Source: Phycisphaerales bacterium (GTDB lineage: Bacteria > Planctomycetota > Phycisphaerae > Phycisphaerales > UBA1924). From it: a stretch of DNA of 63,638 nt. The position numbers were made by a program, and so were the translations under genes. Shown here one piece after another: positions 8,819 to 18,203 of this stretch; within the stretch, counting starts at the first letter, position 1; each line of letters starts with the position of its first letter. The notes beneath the pieces were generated by a model. That model ran no database searches and was not told where the DNA came from. It worked only from the letters and a program-made list of their open reading frames with translations. The stretch covers positions 1 through 63,638 of the forward strand of contig JAFIFZ010000050.1 of the NCBI GenBank assembly GCA_020831775.1, written 5' to 3'.

Positions 8819-11014
8819 ATGCTCTTCACGCGTTTTTCCGGTTGTCTCGCCGCCCTCGCGATCGTCGCCTCATGCGGGCTCGCGGCCCCGGCGACAACCA
8901 CGATCGGCGAGGGCGTCTTCCGCTACGACCTCTCGCCCGAGGCCCGCGAGAACGCGCTGCCCTCGATGAGCTTCCTGCACCCAGACCGCCGGGAGGGCGA
9001 GGCCGACTCAAGCCACGAGGCGATCACCCTCCCACAGATCGAGTGGCGTGACGGCGTGCAGCATGTCGTCATCGACATCGAGCCCGGCACCAGCCTCTAC
9101 GGGACAGGCGAAGTCCCCGGACAGCTCCTCCGCAACGGACGCGTCAACACCAACTGGAACACCGACGCCTACGCCTACGGCATCGATTCGCCCAGCCTCT
9201 ACCAGAGCCACCCGTGGGTGCTCGCCGTCCGTCCCGACGGCACCTCCTTCGGCGTCCTCGCCGACACGACCTGGCGCAGCACCTTCGACCTGCGCGAGGG
9301 CATCCGCATCCACGCCGAAGGACCCGCCTACCCCGTCATCATCATCGAACGCGACCACCCCGCCGAGGTCGTCGAAAGGCTCGCCGATCTGACCGGCACC
9401 ATCGAGATGCCCCCCAAGTGGGCGCTGGGGTACCACCAGTGCCGGTACTCGTACTACCCAGAGAGCCGCGTCCGCGAGATCGCGACCGAGTTCCGCGAGC
9501 GAAACATCCCCGCCGATGTCATCTGGATGGACATCGACTACATGGACGGCTTCCGTATCTTCACCTTCGACGACAACCACTTCCCCGACCCCGCGGGCCT
9601 CAACGAATGGCTCGCCGGCAAGGGCTTCCGCAATGTCTGGATGATCAACCCGGGCGTCAAGGCCGAAGAGGGCTTCTTCATCTACGACTCGGGAACCGAA
9701 GACGATGTCTGGGTCAAGCTCGCCGACGGGCGCACGCCCTTCCGGGGCGAGGTCTGGCCGGGCATGTGCGTCTTCCCCGACTACCTCAGCCGGAGCGTCC
9801 GCGAGTGGTGGGCCCCCTTCTACAAAGACTTCATGGCCCAGGGCGTCGACGGCGTCTGGAACGACATGAACGAGCCGGCCATCTTCGGCGTCGAATCCAA
9901 AACCATGCCCGAAGACAACATCCACAACGCCGACGAGGCGTTCGGAGGCCCCGGGACCCACGCGCAGTTCCACAATGTCTACGGCATGATGATGATCCGC
10001 GCCACGCACCAGGGCGTGCTCGCCGCGAACCCGAACAAGCGGCCCTTCGTCCTCAGCCGCGCCAACTTCATCGGGGGCCACCGCTACGGCGCCACATGGT
10101 CGGGCGACAATGTCGCCGCGTGGGACCACCTCGAATGGTCCGTCCCGATGACACTGAACCTCGGCCTCAGCGGCCAGCCCTTCAACGGGCCCGACATCGG
10201 TGGCTTCGCCGGCAACGGCACCGCCGAGATGTTCCAACGGTGGATGGGCTTCGGCGCCCTGCTCCCCTTTGCTCGCGGGCACACCGGCAAGGGCAACATC
10301 GACAAGGAACCCTGGTCCTTCGGCCCGGAGGTGGAGGCGACCAGCCGCAGAGCCATCCAGCGCCGCTACGCCCTCATGCCCCACATCTACACCGCCTTCT
10401 GGCAGGCGCACCGGCACGGCACGCCCGTCGCACGCCCGCTCTTCTACGCCGACCCCGCCGACCCCGCCATCCGCAGCGAGGACGACGCCTTCCTCCTCGG
10501 CGACGGCCTGCTCGTCAAGTGCTTCATGAACCCGCAGATGGACCGCACCGTCGTCATGCCACGCGGCATCTGGAGACAGTTCGACTTCGCCGACCGAATC
10601 GAGGGCGACCACAGCGACCCCCACCTCCCCGAGCTCTATGTTCAGGGCGGACGGATCGTACCCGCCGGCCCGGTGATGCAGTTTGTCGATGAGAAGCCGC
10701 TCGACCCGCTGACGCTCATCGTCAGCCTCGACGAAAACGGCTTCGCCGAGGGCCTGCTCTACGAGGACGCCGGCGACGGCTTCGAGTTCCGCCTGCCTGA
10801 AGGCCGGCGCCTCACCCGCTACACAGCGACGATTCGTGACCGGCGGCTCCGTATCGAAAGAGAAGACCTCGAAGGCGCCATGCCCCGCGAACCGAGGAGC
10901 GTGACGGTGATCCTCCTCACCGACGAGTTTGAGAACGGGCTGTACATTCTCGACAAAGACGACGCCCCGTCGATCGAAGTTGACCTCAACTTTGTCCAGC
11001 GAATCGGCCCGTAA
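8819..11014 (+). CDS. exported GH31 alpha-glucosidase
   Basis: This 731-residue exported member of glycoside hydrolase family 31 releases glucose from alpha-glucosides or oligosaccharides. The ATG at 8819 is preferred because GGAG lies 6 nt upstream and a signal peptide (through S-C-G-L-A-A-P) begins there. A cysteine in the signal region (V-A-S-C-G) could be a weak lipobox. The hallmark WNDMNEP is present with nucleophile Asp349, followed by the R-x-x-F-x-G-G-x-R-Y-G-A-x-W-x-G-D-N segment that carries the acid/base Asp. The N-terminal beta-sandwich and the C-terminal beta domains are both present. Its divergent neighbour is an alpha-amylase, so the two probably act in sequence on starch or glycogen outside the cytoplasm. 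Confidence 0.93.
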   Translation: MLFTRFSGCLAALAIVASCGLAAPATTTIGEGVFRYDLSPEARENALPSMSFLHPDRREGEADSSHEAITLPQIEWRDGVQHVVIDIEPGTSLYGTGEVPGQLLRNGRVNTNWNTDAYAYGIDSPSLYQSHPWVLAVRPDGTSFGVLADTTWRSTFDLREGIRIHAEGPAYPVIIIERDHPAEVVERLADLTGTIEMPPKWALGYHQCRYSYYPESRVREIATEFRERNIPADVIWMDIDYMDGFRIFTFDDNHFPDPAGLNEWLAGKGFRNVWMINPGVKAEEGFFIYDSGTEDDVWVKLADGRTPFRGEVWPGMCVFPDYLSRSVREWWAPFYKDFMAQGVDGVWNDMNEPAIFGVESKTMPEDNIHNADEAFGGPGTHAQFHNVYGMMMIRATHQGVLAANPNKRPFVLSRANFIGGHRYGATWSGDNVAAWDHLEWSVPMTLNLGLSGQPFNGPDIGGFAGNGTAEMFQRWMGFGALLPFARGHTGKGNIDKEPWSFGPEVEATSRRAIQRRYALMPHIYTAFWQAHRHGTPVARPLFYADPADPAIRSEDDAFLLGDGLLVKCFMNPQMDRTVVMPRGIWRQFDFADRIEGDHSDPHLPELYVQGGRIVPAGPVMQFVDEKPLDPLTLIVSLDENGFAEGLLYEDAGDGFEFRLPEGRRLTRYTATIRDRRLRIEREDLEGAMPREPRSVTVILLTDEFENGLYILDKDDAPSIEVDLNFVQRIGP

Positions 11015-11153
11015 TCAAGACACGCGTCGCCCCCGCCTTTTCCGCAACGCCGCGCGCATCGACTGACGACACAAACCTGTGCCGCTGACGGCTCGCCCGC
11101 CAGTGTCTTCCAGGTGGCCCGCCTCGCCGAGCCGGGTTCCCCCACACCCCTCC

Positions 11154-11183
11154 AAAAAAACACTGGCGGACAAGCCGCCAGTG
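11154..11183 (-). terminator. rho-independent terminator of gcvT
   Basis: On the minus strand CACTGGCGG, loop CTTGT, CCGCCAGTG (9-bp perfect stem) is followed by TTTTTTT. It lies 26 nt past the gcvT stop. A partial copy of the motif (CCGCCAGTG) also occurs at about 11098. Confidence 0.88.
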
Positions 11184-11208
11184 CCACAGATCTCAGCCAC
11201 TTTCCGCC

Positions 11209-12330
11209 TTACCCGCGCTTGTAGAACGGCATCGGCGCCACCTTCGCCGCCAGCGTTGCGCGACCGGTGTCCACGCCCAGCTCCGTGCCGATCTCGGTCA
11301 GATCGCGATCGACATACGCCATCGCGATCGGGTGGCCCAAGGTCGGGCTCATGCAGCCGGAGGTCACGATCCCGATCTCGCGATCGCCCTGGCGCACCAC
11401 CATGCCCTGGCGCGGCGTCCTTTTATCGTCGAGCGTCAGGCCCACCAGCTTTCGCGCCGGCCCGCCGTTGTCGCGGATCTTCTTCAGCGCCTCCTGCCCG
11501 ACAAAGGCCGCCCCCCGCTCGTCCTGGTCCTTGTCGAGGCTGATCGCAAAGTCCAGCCCGGTCGAGAGCGCGTCGATCTCCTCGCCCAGCTCGTGCCCGT
11601 AGAGGGGCATCCCCGCCTCAAGACGCAGCGTGTCGCGGGCGCCCAGCCCCGCGGGCTTGATCGCCGCGTCGGGCTGGTCCATCTTCACGTCCTTGAGCAG
11701 CAGCTTCAGGGCCATGTCGACGGCGCTCGTCGGCAGGATCACCTCGACCCCGTCCTCGCCGGTGTACCCCGTCCGCGAAACCACCACCTTCAAAATCAGC
11801 AGGTTCTTCACCGTGAACCGGTACCGCTTCAGCGTCGGGATCTCCTGCGAGAACTTCCCGATCATCTCCATCACCTTCGGGCCCTGCAGCGCCACCATCG
11901 CCGTCTTGGCCGTCTGGTCGTCGATCTTGGCGGCAAAGTCGTTGGCCGTGCGCACCTGCTCGAAATGCGCCAGCAGCTTCTCGCGGTTCGACGCGTTGAC
12001 GACGACGGTGTACTCGTCGTCGTCGTGGCGCATCACGATCACATCGTCCTTCACGCCCCCCTGCTCGTTGCAGACCAGCGTGTAGCGGCACTGCCCGTCC
12101 TGCATGTCGTAGATCTTGCGGGTGCAGAGCACTTCCAGGAACCGCCTGGCGTGGCGCCCCGAGACCTTCACCCGGCCCATGTGCGAGACATCGAACAGCC
12201 CGCCCGACTCACGCACCTGCCGGTGCTCCTCGACGATGCTCCCGTAGCGGATCGGCATCTCCCAGCCGGCGAACTCCACAAACTGCGCGTTGTGCTGCTG
12301 GTGGAACTTCTTCAGCGGGCTCTCTTGCAC
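11209..12330 (-). CDS. gcvT: aminomethyltransferase (glycine cleavage T protein)
   Basis: This is the T protein of the glycine cleavage system. It transfers the methylene group from aminomethyl-lipoyl-GcvH to tetrahydrofolate and releases ammonia. The 373-residue length is normal. The N-terminal region has the folate-binding pattern F-A-G-W-E-M-P-I-x-Y and G-L-F-D-V-S-H-M-G, and the C-terminal part has the G-C-x-S-P-T-L segment. The start is a GTG with GGAGG 8 nt upstream. No gcvH or gcvP gene is adjacent; the lipoyl synthase needed for GcvH is 14 kb to the right. A strong terminator follows. Confidence 0.96.
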   Translation of the reverse strand: MQESPLKKFHQQHNAQFVEFAGWEMPIRYGSIVEEHRQVRESGGLFDVSHMGRVKVSGRHARRFLEVLCTRKIYDMQDGQCRYTLVCNEQGGVKDDVIVMRHDDDEYTVVVNASNREKLLAHFEQVRTANDFAAKIDDQTAKTAMVALQGPKVMEMIGKFSQEIPTLKRYRFTVKNLLILKVVVSRTGYTGEDGVEVILPTSAVDMALKLLLKDVKMDQPDAAIKPAGLGARDTLRLEAGMPLYGHELGEEIDALSTGLDFAISLDKDQDERGAAFVGQEALKKIRDNGGPARKLVGLTLDDKRTPRQGMVVRQGDREIGIVTSGCMSPTLGHPIAMAYVDRDLTEIGTELGVDTGRATLAAKVAPMPFYKRG

Positions 12331-12427
12331 AGGTCAATCCTCCGCGGGGGCGATCAGGGGCTTATCGATGGGGGCCAAGGGCCAAGGCTAGCCGATCCGC
12401 CCGGGGCTGTCTTGCCCGCCCGCTCGT

Positions 12428-13291
12428 CTACAGGGCGGCGGGACCGACACCCGAACCGGACGAGGGCCAGGGCGCGTTGTCCAGAAGCCGCGTCGGCCCG
12501 ACCCTCGCCGCCACCAACGCCCGCGCCGGACCGGCGTGCCCGACCCCGATCGATAGCAGCGTCTCCGCGTCGCGCACCACCGCGTACTCCGGCTCGGCCC
12601 CCGCCTCACGCATCATCGCCTCCATCACCCGCTCCGCCTCGGCCGGGTCGCTCTCACGACCGGCGGCGCACAGCGCACGGCTCAGCGACAGGGCCGCCTC
12701 ACGATCCTCGGACCCAAGATGCTTGTTCCTGCTGCTCATCGCCAGCCCCCCCGCCTCCCGCACCGTCTCGCCGGGCACGATCTCGACCCCCAGCCCCTCC
12801 CGCTCGACCATCGCTGAGATCAATCGAAGCTGCTGCCAGTCCTTCTCCCCGAAGACCGCCGCCACGGGCTTCACCAGCTCGAACAGCCGCCTGACCACCC
12901 GATACACGCCCTCGAAGTGCCCGGGCCGGAAACGGTCCTCAAGACCGGGCGCCGACGCGACCGGCGGCAGCACCACCTCCGACCCCGCCTCGCCGGGGGG
13001 GTAGACCGCCTCGACGCTGGGCGCAAACACCGCCGACGCCCCCGCCCCCTCGCAGGCGAGCAGGTCCGCGTCCATCGTCCGCGGGTACTTCTCAAAGTCT
13101 GCGGGATCGTTGAACTGCGTCGGATTCACGAAGATGCTGACGACGCACCCGCCCGAGAGCCCCCGCCGCTCCGCCTCGGCGGCCCCGAACCGGATCAACG
13201 CGGCGTGCCCCTCGTGCAGCGCCCCCATCGTGGGCACAAAGACACAGGGCCCGAGGGACGCCAGCTCGCCGGGATCGGTGATCAGCCGCAT
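12428..13291 (-). CDS. panC: pantothenate synthetase
   Basis: This enzyme condenses D-pantoate with beta-alanine using ATP to make pantothenate for coenzyme A. Family motifs are present in order: P-T-M-G-A-L-H-E-G-H (HIGH-type nucleotide binding), N-P-T-Q-F, F-G-E-K-D-W-Q-Q and M-S-S-R-N. At 287 residues it is of normal length. The ATG at 13291 is chosen by family alignment, with no good ribosome site in front. The gene ends 40 bp before the next minus-strand gene begins, so translation may be coupled. No panB or panD is nearby. Confidence 0.95.
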   Translation of the reverse strand: MRLITDPGELASLGPCVFVPTMGALHEGHAALIRFGAAEAERRGLSGGCVVSIFVNPTQFNDPADFEKYPRTMDADLLACEGAGASAVFAPSVEAVYPPGEAGSEVVLPPVASAPGLEDRFRPGHFEGVYRVVRRLFELVKPVAAVFGEKDWQQLRLISAMVEREGLGVEIVPGETVREAGGLAMSSRNKHLGSEDREAALSLSRALCAAGRESDPAEAERVMEAMMREAGAEPEYAVVRDAETLLSIGVGHAGPARALVAARVGPTRLLDNAPWPSSGSGVGPAAL

Positions 13292-13331
13292 GAACAACAC
13301 GGTCGCCAAACCACGCCCGCCCGTCAAGCGG

Positions 13332-13757
13332 CTACTTCCGGGAGATCATCGCCTTCCACCGCCGAACATCCCCGGTGGTGGGCAATTGCTCGAGGTCCAG
13401 ATCGATCCGGCAGAGCCCTTCCCCGTCGTACTCGCACGAGAACACCCGCCCGAACAGCACCGTCGGCTCGTCATCGATCAGGTGGATCGCCACCAGGATC
13501 TTCCGGTCAATGTAGGTCATCCTGCGGGAGCGAAAGACCAAGTTCGAGCGGCTGAGCTCCACCGCGTGGGCGGTGCAGGTCGCCCCGGGACGCCCGCGAT
13601 CGTCGAGCTCGGCGATGTCCAGTTCGGCCCGAAAGCGATGACCGGCGGGTCTCTTGGGCTTCTTGGGCTTGCGCGGCTTCTCAGGCTCCTCGTCGAAGCC
13701 GACATTGGCGAGGAGATACGCCTCGCCGTCGCCGCTGGATAGACCCGAAGTCGCCAT
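13332..13757 (-). CDS. hypothetical protein, possible PilZ-like domain
   Basis: This is a 141-residue cytoplasmic protein that I do not firmly recognise. Residues ~20-40 form a Lys/Pro-rich linker (PEKPRKPKKPKRP). The remainder, with E-L-S-R-S-N-L-V-F-R-S followed by beta strands and an F-G-R-V-F-S-C-E-Y segment, has the strand pattern and D/E-x-S-x-x-G-like core of PilZ c-di-GMP-binding domains. However, the usual N-terminal R-x-x-x-R motif is not clear. It sits immediately upstream of panC on the same strand (stop to panC ATG about 40 bp). The start at 13757 is uncertain; an in-frame GTG at 13802 is possible. Confidence 0.6.
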   Translation of the reverse strand: MATSGLSSGDGEAYLLANVGFDEEPEKPRKPKKPKRPAGHRFRAELDIAELDDRGRPGATCTAHAVELSRSNLVFRSRRMTYIDRKILVAIHLIDDEPTVLFGRVFSCEYDGEGLCRIDLDLEQLPTTGDVRRWKAMISRK

Positions 13758-13869
13758 CGGAACCCCGCTCAACCTCGAACCGCCCGAACCGGACACAACC
13801 ACGGGGGTAGATCGGCCGGGCGCAGGGCCGGGTTCACCGGGGCCGGGGCGTTCCAGAAGGGCGGAGACC

Positions 13870-14151
13870 TCAGCGGCGGATCAGGCGGAGCAGCCCCCCG
13901 CAGAACCGCGAGGCCCACGAGCGCCGTTTCCGGACCACGGGCGCAGGCTTTGAGGCCGAAACGGGCACGAGCAGCTCCATCTCCGCGTAGCTCCGCGGCG
14001 GGCGGGCGTACAGGTCCGCCCCGCAAGAGGGGCAGCAGAAGACCGGGCCCGCATCGGGCTGCTGGAGGTCCTCGCCCGCATAGCCGCAAGACCGGCAGAG
14101 ACGCCGGGTCAGGTGGCTGGGCCTGGCGATGCGCAGATCGGTGCCGTCCAT
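13870..14151 (-). CDS. small zinc-ribbon protein
   Basis: This is a 93-residue protein of unknown role. C-R-S-C-G-Y and C-C-P-S-C-G form a four-cysteine zinc ribbon at residues ~19-42, followed by a polar region and a basic C-terminus rich in Arg. The ATG at 14151 has no Shine-Dalgarno; instead a TATTCT box lies exactly 6 nt upstream, so the transcript may be leaderless. It is divergent from the gene at 14206, with 54 bp between the two starts. Confidence 0.7.
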   Translation of the reverse strand: MDGTDLRIARPSHLTRRLCRSCGYAGEDLQQPDAGPVFCCPSCGADLYARPPRSYAEMELLVPVSASKPAPVVRKRRSWASRFCGGLLRLIRR

Positions 14152-14205
14152 GGACAAAGAATACCACAGTCAGACCCCTCCCCCCAACCCGGGAAACTAC
14201 CCGAC

Positions 14206-14907
14206 ATGCAGCACCCAGTCTCCCGCAGCCTCCCCGACGACTTCGAGGCCTGGTCCGGCCGTTTCCTGTCGCTTGCCGAGGGTCCGTTTTCGTTACCGCT
14301 CGGGGGGGAAGGGGGCCTGATCGCCGGCTATCGCGACGATCCCAGCCCGCTGGCCGACCGCCTCCGCCGGCCGATGCGCTTCGCCCTGCCCCTGGCCCGG
14401 TGGATCTGCACAGAGCCGGACCCGTTCCAGAAAAGCCCCCCGGCTCCGGTCCCGCCAGCGATGCCCAGCTGGTGGGCGGCCCTGCTCGACGACGCCCCCC
14501 TCCCGCAGCTCACCCCCGAGGGCCCCCTCCTCCCCGAGGACCCCGAGGAAGCGATCGAGGTCTGGTCCGAGCACGAGCTCGCCGCCCTGCACGCGGCCTC
14601 GTGGCTCGCCCTTGACAATCAAACCCTCCGTGACCGCATCGACGCCGCCGTCCGCTGGCACACCGAGAACCTCCAGCCCGACAACGCGACGAACCACCCG
14701 TGGGCGGTGCATGTCTTCGCGGAGTTCGCCGCCCGCACCGGCGACGCCGACGCACGCCTCCACGCCGACACGATCTGCAGCAATTACCAGGTGCTCCAGT
14801 CGCAGGCTGCACGCCCCAGCGCCGAGGAGCCCGAGGACCGGGCCGACCTCTTCAGCGCCCTGATCATGCTCGACGCCTCGCGGGCGATGAGATTCGCCGC
14901 CCGATAG
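14206..14907 (+). CDS. hypothetical protein
   Basis: This is a 233-residue soluble protein with no signal peptide and no motif I can name. It is rich in Trp, Pro and acidic residues (for example E-A-I-E-V-W-S-E-H-E-L near residue 115), and the C-terminal half looks all-helical. Reading-frame bias and clean divergence from the zinc-ribbon gene support coding. The ATG at 14206 is the first good start after the divergent promoter region; no ribosome site is obvious. It precedes the aminotransferase by 80 bp on the same strand. Confidence 0.65.
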   Translation: MQHPVSRSLPDDFEAWSGRFLSLAEGPFSLPLGGEGGLIAGYRDDPSPLADRLRRPMRFALPLARWICTEPDPFQKSPPAPVPPAMPSWWAALLDDAPLPQLTPEGPLLPEDPEEAIEVWSEHELAALHAASWLALDNQTLRDRIDAAVRWHTENLQPDNATNHPWAVHVFAEFAARTGDADARLHADTICSNYQVLQSQAARPSAEEPEDRADLFSALIMLDASRAMRFAAR

Positions 14908-14987
14908 CCACCGGCAAACACCCGACCTTCGCCCGACGCACGCCCGCAAGGCCGGTCGCCGCGACGCCCAGCCCCTATCCTCGTGCC

Positions 14988-16241
14988 ATGACGATCAGAA
15001 TCGCCGAGCGTGTGCGCCAGCTCAAGCCTTCCGTGACGGTCGCCGTCGCCAACCGGGCCAAGCAGATGGTCCGCGAGGGCGTCGATGTGCTCCAATTCAC
15101 GCTGGGCGAGCCGGACTTCGACACGCCCCAGCGCATCAAGGACGCCGCCATCAAGGCCATGCAGGCCGGCGAGACCAAGTACATGCCCACCCTCGGCGAC
15201 CCCGAGACGCGCAAGGTCGTCGCCGACAAGCTGACAAACGAGAACAAGATCCCCGGCCTCACGCCCGAGCACATTGCCATCAGCTCGGGGGGCAAGCACA
15301 CGCTCTTCGTCCTGCTGCACTGCCTGGTCGACCCGCCGGCGCCGGGCGAGCAGGCCGCCGAGGCGATCATCCCCGTCCCCGCGTGGGTGAGCTACCGGCC
15401 GATCTGCGAGATGGCGGGCGCCGAGGTCCGCGAGATCCCCACCGGTCCCGAGACCTCCTTCAAGATCTCGCCCGAGCAGCTCCGCAAGGCGATCAACCCC
15501 CGCTCGCGCGTGCTCTTTCTCAACAGCCCCAGCAACCCCTGCGGGACCATGTACAGCGAGAGCGAACTCCGCGCCCTCGCCAAGGTCGTCCACGAGACGC
15601 GCGACATCGCGCCCGACCTCGTCGTCATCACCGACGAGATCTACGAGAAGATCGTCTACGGGGGCATCGACCACTTTTCGATCGGCTCGGTCCCCGAGAT
15701 CGCCGAGCGCACCGTCACCGTCAACGGGCTGAGCAAGGCCTTTGCGATGACCGGCTGGCGCGTGGGCTACTGCGGGTGCCCGGGCGAGGCGGGCGCCGCG
15801 CTCATCAAGGCGATGGGCACGCTGCAGGGTCAGATGACGACCAACATCACCAGCTTCAACTACGCCGCGACGCGATGCGCTCTGACCCAGTGCGCAGAAG
15901 AGGTCGAAGAGATGCGCCGCGCGTTCGCCGAGCGCGCGGTCGTCATCCAGGACCGCCTCGCCGAGATCCCGGGCATGGTGATGCCCAAGTGCACCGGCGC
16001 GTTCTACGCCTTCCCCGATGTCTCGGCCCACTTCGGCAAGAAGTCGCCCGAGGGACGCGAGATCAACTCCGCCCTTGAGTTCTCAGAGGCCCTGCTGCTG
16101 GAGGCGAAGATGGCCGTCATCCCGGGCGAGGACTTCGGCGGCTGCGGCAAGAACCACATCCGCATCAGCTTCGCCTGCTCAACAGATCAGATCCATCAGG
16201 GCATGGACCGCCTGCGCGACTTTGTCGCCGCGCTCCGCTAA
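14988..16241 (+). CDS. class I aminotransferase, aspartate aminotransferase type
   Basis: This is a PLP-dependent fold-type I transaminase, probably aspartate:2-oxoglutarate, of 417 residues. Family features are an N-terminal F-T-L-G-E-P-D-F-D-T-P, S-P-S-N-P-C-G-T (substrate-binding Asn), D-E-I-Y-E-K-I-V-Y and the PLP lysine in N-G-L-S-K-A-F-A-M-T-G-W-R-V-G-Y. Insertions (for example P-P-A-P-G-E-Q-A-A near residue 120) make it slightly longer than the ~395-residue norm. The start has no Shine-Dalgarno but a TATCCT box ends 6 nt before the ATG. The exact amino-acid substrate cannot be fixed from sequence alone. Confidence 0.93.
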   Translation: MTIRIAERVRQLKPSVTVAVANRAKQMVREGVDVLQFTLGEPDFDTPQRIKDAAIKAMQAGETKYMPTLGDPETRKVVADKLTNENKIPGLTPEHIAISSGGKHTLFVLLHCLVDPPAPGEQAAEAIIPVPAWVSYRPICEMAGAEVREIPTGPETSFKISPEQLRKAINPRSRVLFLNSPSNPCGTMYSESELRALAKVVHETRDIAPDLVVITDEIYEKIVYGGIDHFSIGSVPEIAERTVTVNGLSKAFAMTGWRVGYCGCPGEAGAALIKAMGTLQGQMTTNITSFNYAATRCALTQCAEEVEEMRRAFAERAVVIQDRLAEIPGMVMPKCTGAFYAFPDVSAHFGKKSPEGREINSALEFSEALLLEAKMAVIPGEDFGGCGKNHIRISFACSTDQIHQGMDRLRDFVAALR

Positions 16242-16287
16242 AGAGCCCGGAGCCCGCATCCACGCCAATCGCCGAGAGAAGAACCCC

Positions 16288-18054
16288 ATGACCGAAACCA
16301 CCGACCCGACCCCCGCGATCCGCGAGGCGGCGGCACTGCACCAGCAGGGCCGGCACGACCAGGCAGAACTCGCCTACCGCAGCATCCTCAAGGAACACCC
16401 CGCCGAGGCGCGGGTCTGGAACATGCTGGGCCAGCTCCTCGCCGAGCGCGGCCGCCCTCGCGAGTGCGAGGCCGCCATCGCCAAGGCGATCGAGCTGCAG
16501 CCCGAAACCTTCGTGTTCCACTACTTCCACGGGCTCTCGCTGCTGCGGCTGAACCGCATGCGCGACGCGGCCGACGCCTTCGCAGAGGCCTGCCGCCTGA
16601 ACCCCGAGCACATCGAGTCGCACCGCCAGCGCTGCCTGACGCTCCGACGCCTGGGCGACGCCGACGCCCTGCGCGAGGCGACCGAAGCGATGCACGCCTC
16701 GCTGCCTTCCGACCCCGACGAAGCGCTGCGGACCGCGGCCCAATACGAGGGCACGCCCCGCGACGCCGAGGCGGGCGTCCTGCTCCGCCACGCCGCCCGC
16801 GTCTCGCCAGACCACCCCGGCGTCCTGACGGCGCTTGGGCGTCGGCTGCTGAGCGTCGGCGAGGCGGCGACGGCCCGGACGCTCCTGGAAAAGGCCGTCG
16901 AACTCACGCCCGAGACCCTGGGCGCAGCCGAGGCCCTCGTGCTCGCCAGCGAGGCCTCTGGCGACGGGGGCTCGGCCCGCTGGTTCGCAGGCGAAGCCCT
17001 CCAGCGCGACCCGGGCTCGCCCGAACTCCTGCTCGCCCTCGGACGCCTCGACCGGGTCGACGGCGACCTCGCCTCCGCCCAGCGGACACTCGAAGAGCTC
17101 TTCAGGAGCGAGCGCGTCACGGGCAAGCTGCTCTACGCCAAGATCGCCTACGAGCTCGGCCGGGTGTACGAGGCGGGCGGCGCGTTCGACCCCGCCTTCG
17201 ACGCCTTCACCCGCGCCCAGCAGGTGCTGACCCAGCGCACCAAGTACGCCAAGGTCGCCCCGCAGGCGATGCCCTCGATGCTCCGCTTCATGCACGAGGC
17301 CTGCCAGACCCCGCCCGAGGGCTGGCCCGAGACTTCCGAAGGAACGGCGCCGGTCTTTGTCGTCGGCTTCCCGGGCTCGGGCGTCTCGCTGGCAGGCAAG
17401 CTGCTGGCGCAGGCGGAGGGCGCGACCCTCCTCCCCCACTCGCCCCTCGCCTCGCTGATGAACCGTGCGACGGCCATCACCGGCGCCCAGCACCCCCGCG
17501 CCGCCCTCGACGCCCTGACCGAAGAGCAGGCCGCCGAACTCCGCCGCATCTACGAGGCCGACGCCCGCGACGCGCACAACGCCCGCTCGATCAAGACCAT
17601 CGCCGAGGAGACGCCGCTGCGCTGGATCGACGCCTCGCCCATGAACGGCGTGCGCCTCGCGCTCGTCAGGCGCCTCTTTCCCGACGCCCCGGTCGTCATC
17701 GCTTCCCGAGACCCGCGCGACGCCTGCATCACGGCGTTCAGGAGCGTCACCGAGCCGGACTGGGCCTCGGTCCACACCCACGAGCCCGCCAACACCGCCC
17801 GCTTCGTCGGCCTGTACACCACCGTCCTCCGCAAGGGCCTCGAAACGCTCGGCCTGCACACGCACACCCTGCGCTACGAAGACCTGCTCAAGGACCCCGA
17901 AGCCGAGATCGGCAAGGCCCTCGCCTTCGCGGGCCTGCGAGCGGACGCCGCGGCTCTCGCCCCGCAGGTCACCCCCCGCAAACTCCCCCTCTGGCACAAC
18001 TACGCCCACCGCATGCACGAAGCGGTCGAACTGCTGACGCCGATGGCGGAGTAA
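16288..18054 (+). CDS. TPR-repeat sulfotransferase
   Basis: This is a 588-residue two-part protein. Residues ~1-340 are TPR helices (for example A-E-A-R-V-W-N-M-L-G-Q-L-L-A). Residues ~350-580 form a PAPS-dependent sulfotransferase domain, with the 5'-phosphosulfate loop F-V-V-G-F-P-G-S-G and a later 3'-phosphate motif (I-A-S-R-D-P-R-D-A). Such TPR-sulfotransferases modify proteins or polysaccharides. It has an AGAGAAG ribosome site and lies 46 bp behind the aminotransferase, so it may be cotranscribed. The loop has Ser-Gly-Val where many family members have Ser-Gly-Thr/Ser, which leaves activity slightly uncertain. Confidence 0.88.
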   Translation: MTETTDPTPAIREAAALHQQGRHDQAELAYRSILKEHPAEARVWNMLGQLLAERGRPRECEAAIAKAIELQPETFVFHYFHGLSLLRLNRMRDAADAFAEACRLNPEHIESHRQRCLTLRRLGDADALREATEAMHASLPSDPDEALRTAAQYEGTPRDAEAGVLLRHAARVSPDHPGVLTALGRRLLSVGEAATARTLLEKAVELTPETLGAAEALVLASEASGDGGSARWFAGEALQRDPGSPELLLALGRLDRVDGDLASAQRTLEELFRSERVTGKLLYAKIAYELGRVYEAGGAFDPAFDAFTRAQQVLTQRTKYAKVAPQAMPSMLRFMHEACQTPPEGWPETSEGTAPVFVVGFPGSGVSLAGKLLAQAEGATLLPHSPLASLMNRATAITGAQHPRAALDALTEEQAAELRRIYEADARDAHNARSIKTIAEETPLRWIDASPMNGVRLALVRRLFPDAPVVIASRDPRDACITAFRSVTEPDWASVHTHEPANTARFVGLYTTVLRKGLETLGLHTHTLRYEDLLKDPEAEIGKALAFAGLRADAAALAPQVTPRKLPLWHNYAHRMHEAVELLTPMAE

Positions 18055-18145
18055 CTGGTCGCGGGGTCCTGGATGCTCCGAGCCTCAGGGGCGGACGCCG
18101 ATCCCTGAGCGCAGCGAAGGGTCGGGTCGATCGTCCAACCCACCC

Positions 18146-18177
18146 AAAAGCAAAGGCACAGGCCAGAGACCTGTGCC
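18146..18177 (-). terminator. rho-independent terminator of pyrG
   Basis: On the minus strand GGCACAGG, loop TCTCTGG, CCTGTGCC (8-bp stem) is followed by TTTGCTTTT. It lies 27 nt past the pyrG stop. Confidence 0.75.
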
Positions 18178-18203
18178 ACCGTTCAATCCAACGGACTCGG
18201 ACT

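Noticed and set aside
9008-10624. A 538-codon minus-strand open frame opposite the GH31 gene
   Set aside because: Repetitive Val/Gly/Asp/Glu content without any conserved block; it is a shadow of the GH31 codons.
16165-18018. A 617-codon minus-strand open frame opposite the TPR-sulfotransferase
   Set aside because: Low-complexity shadow frame; the plus strand shows TPR periodicity and sulfotransferase motifs.
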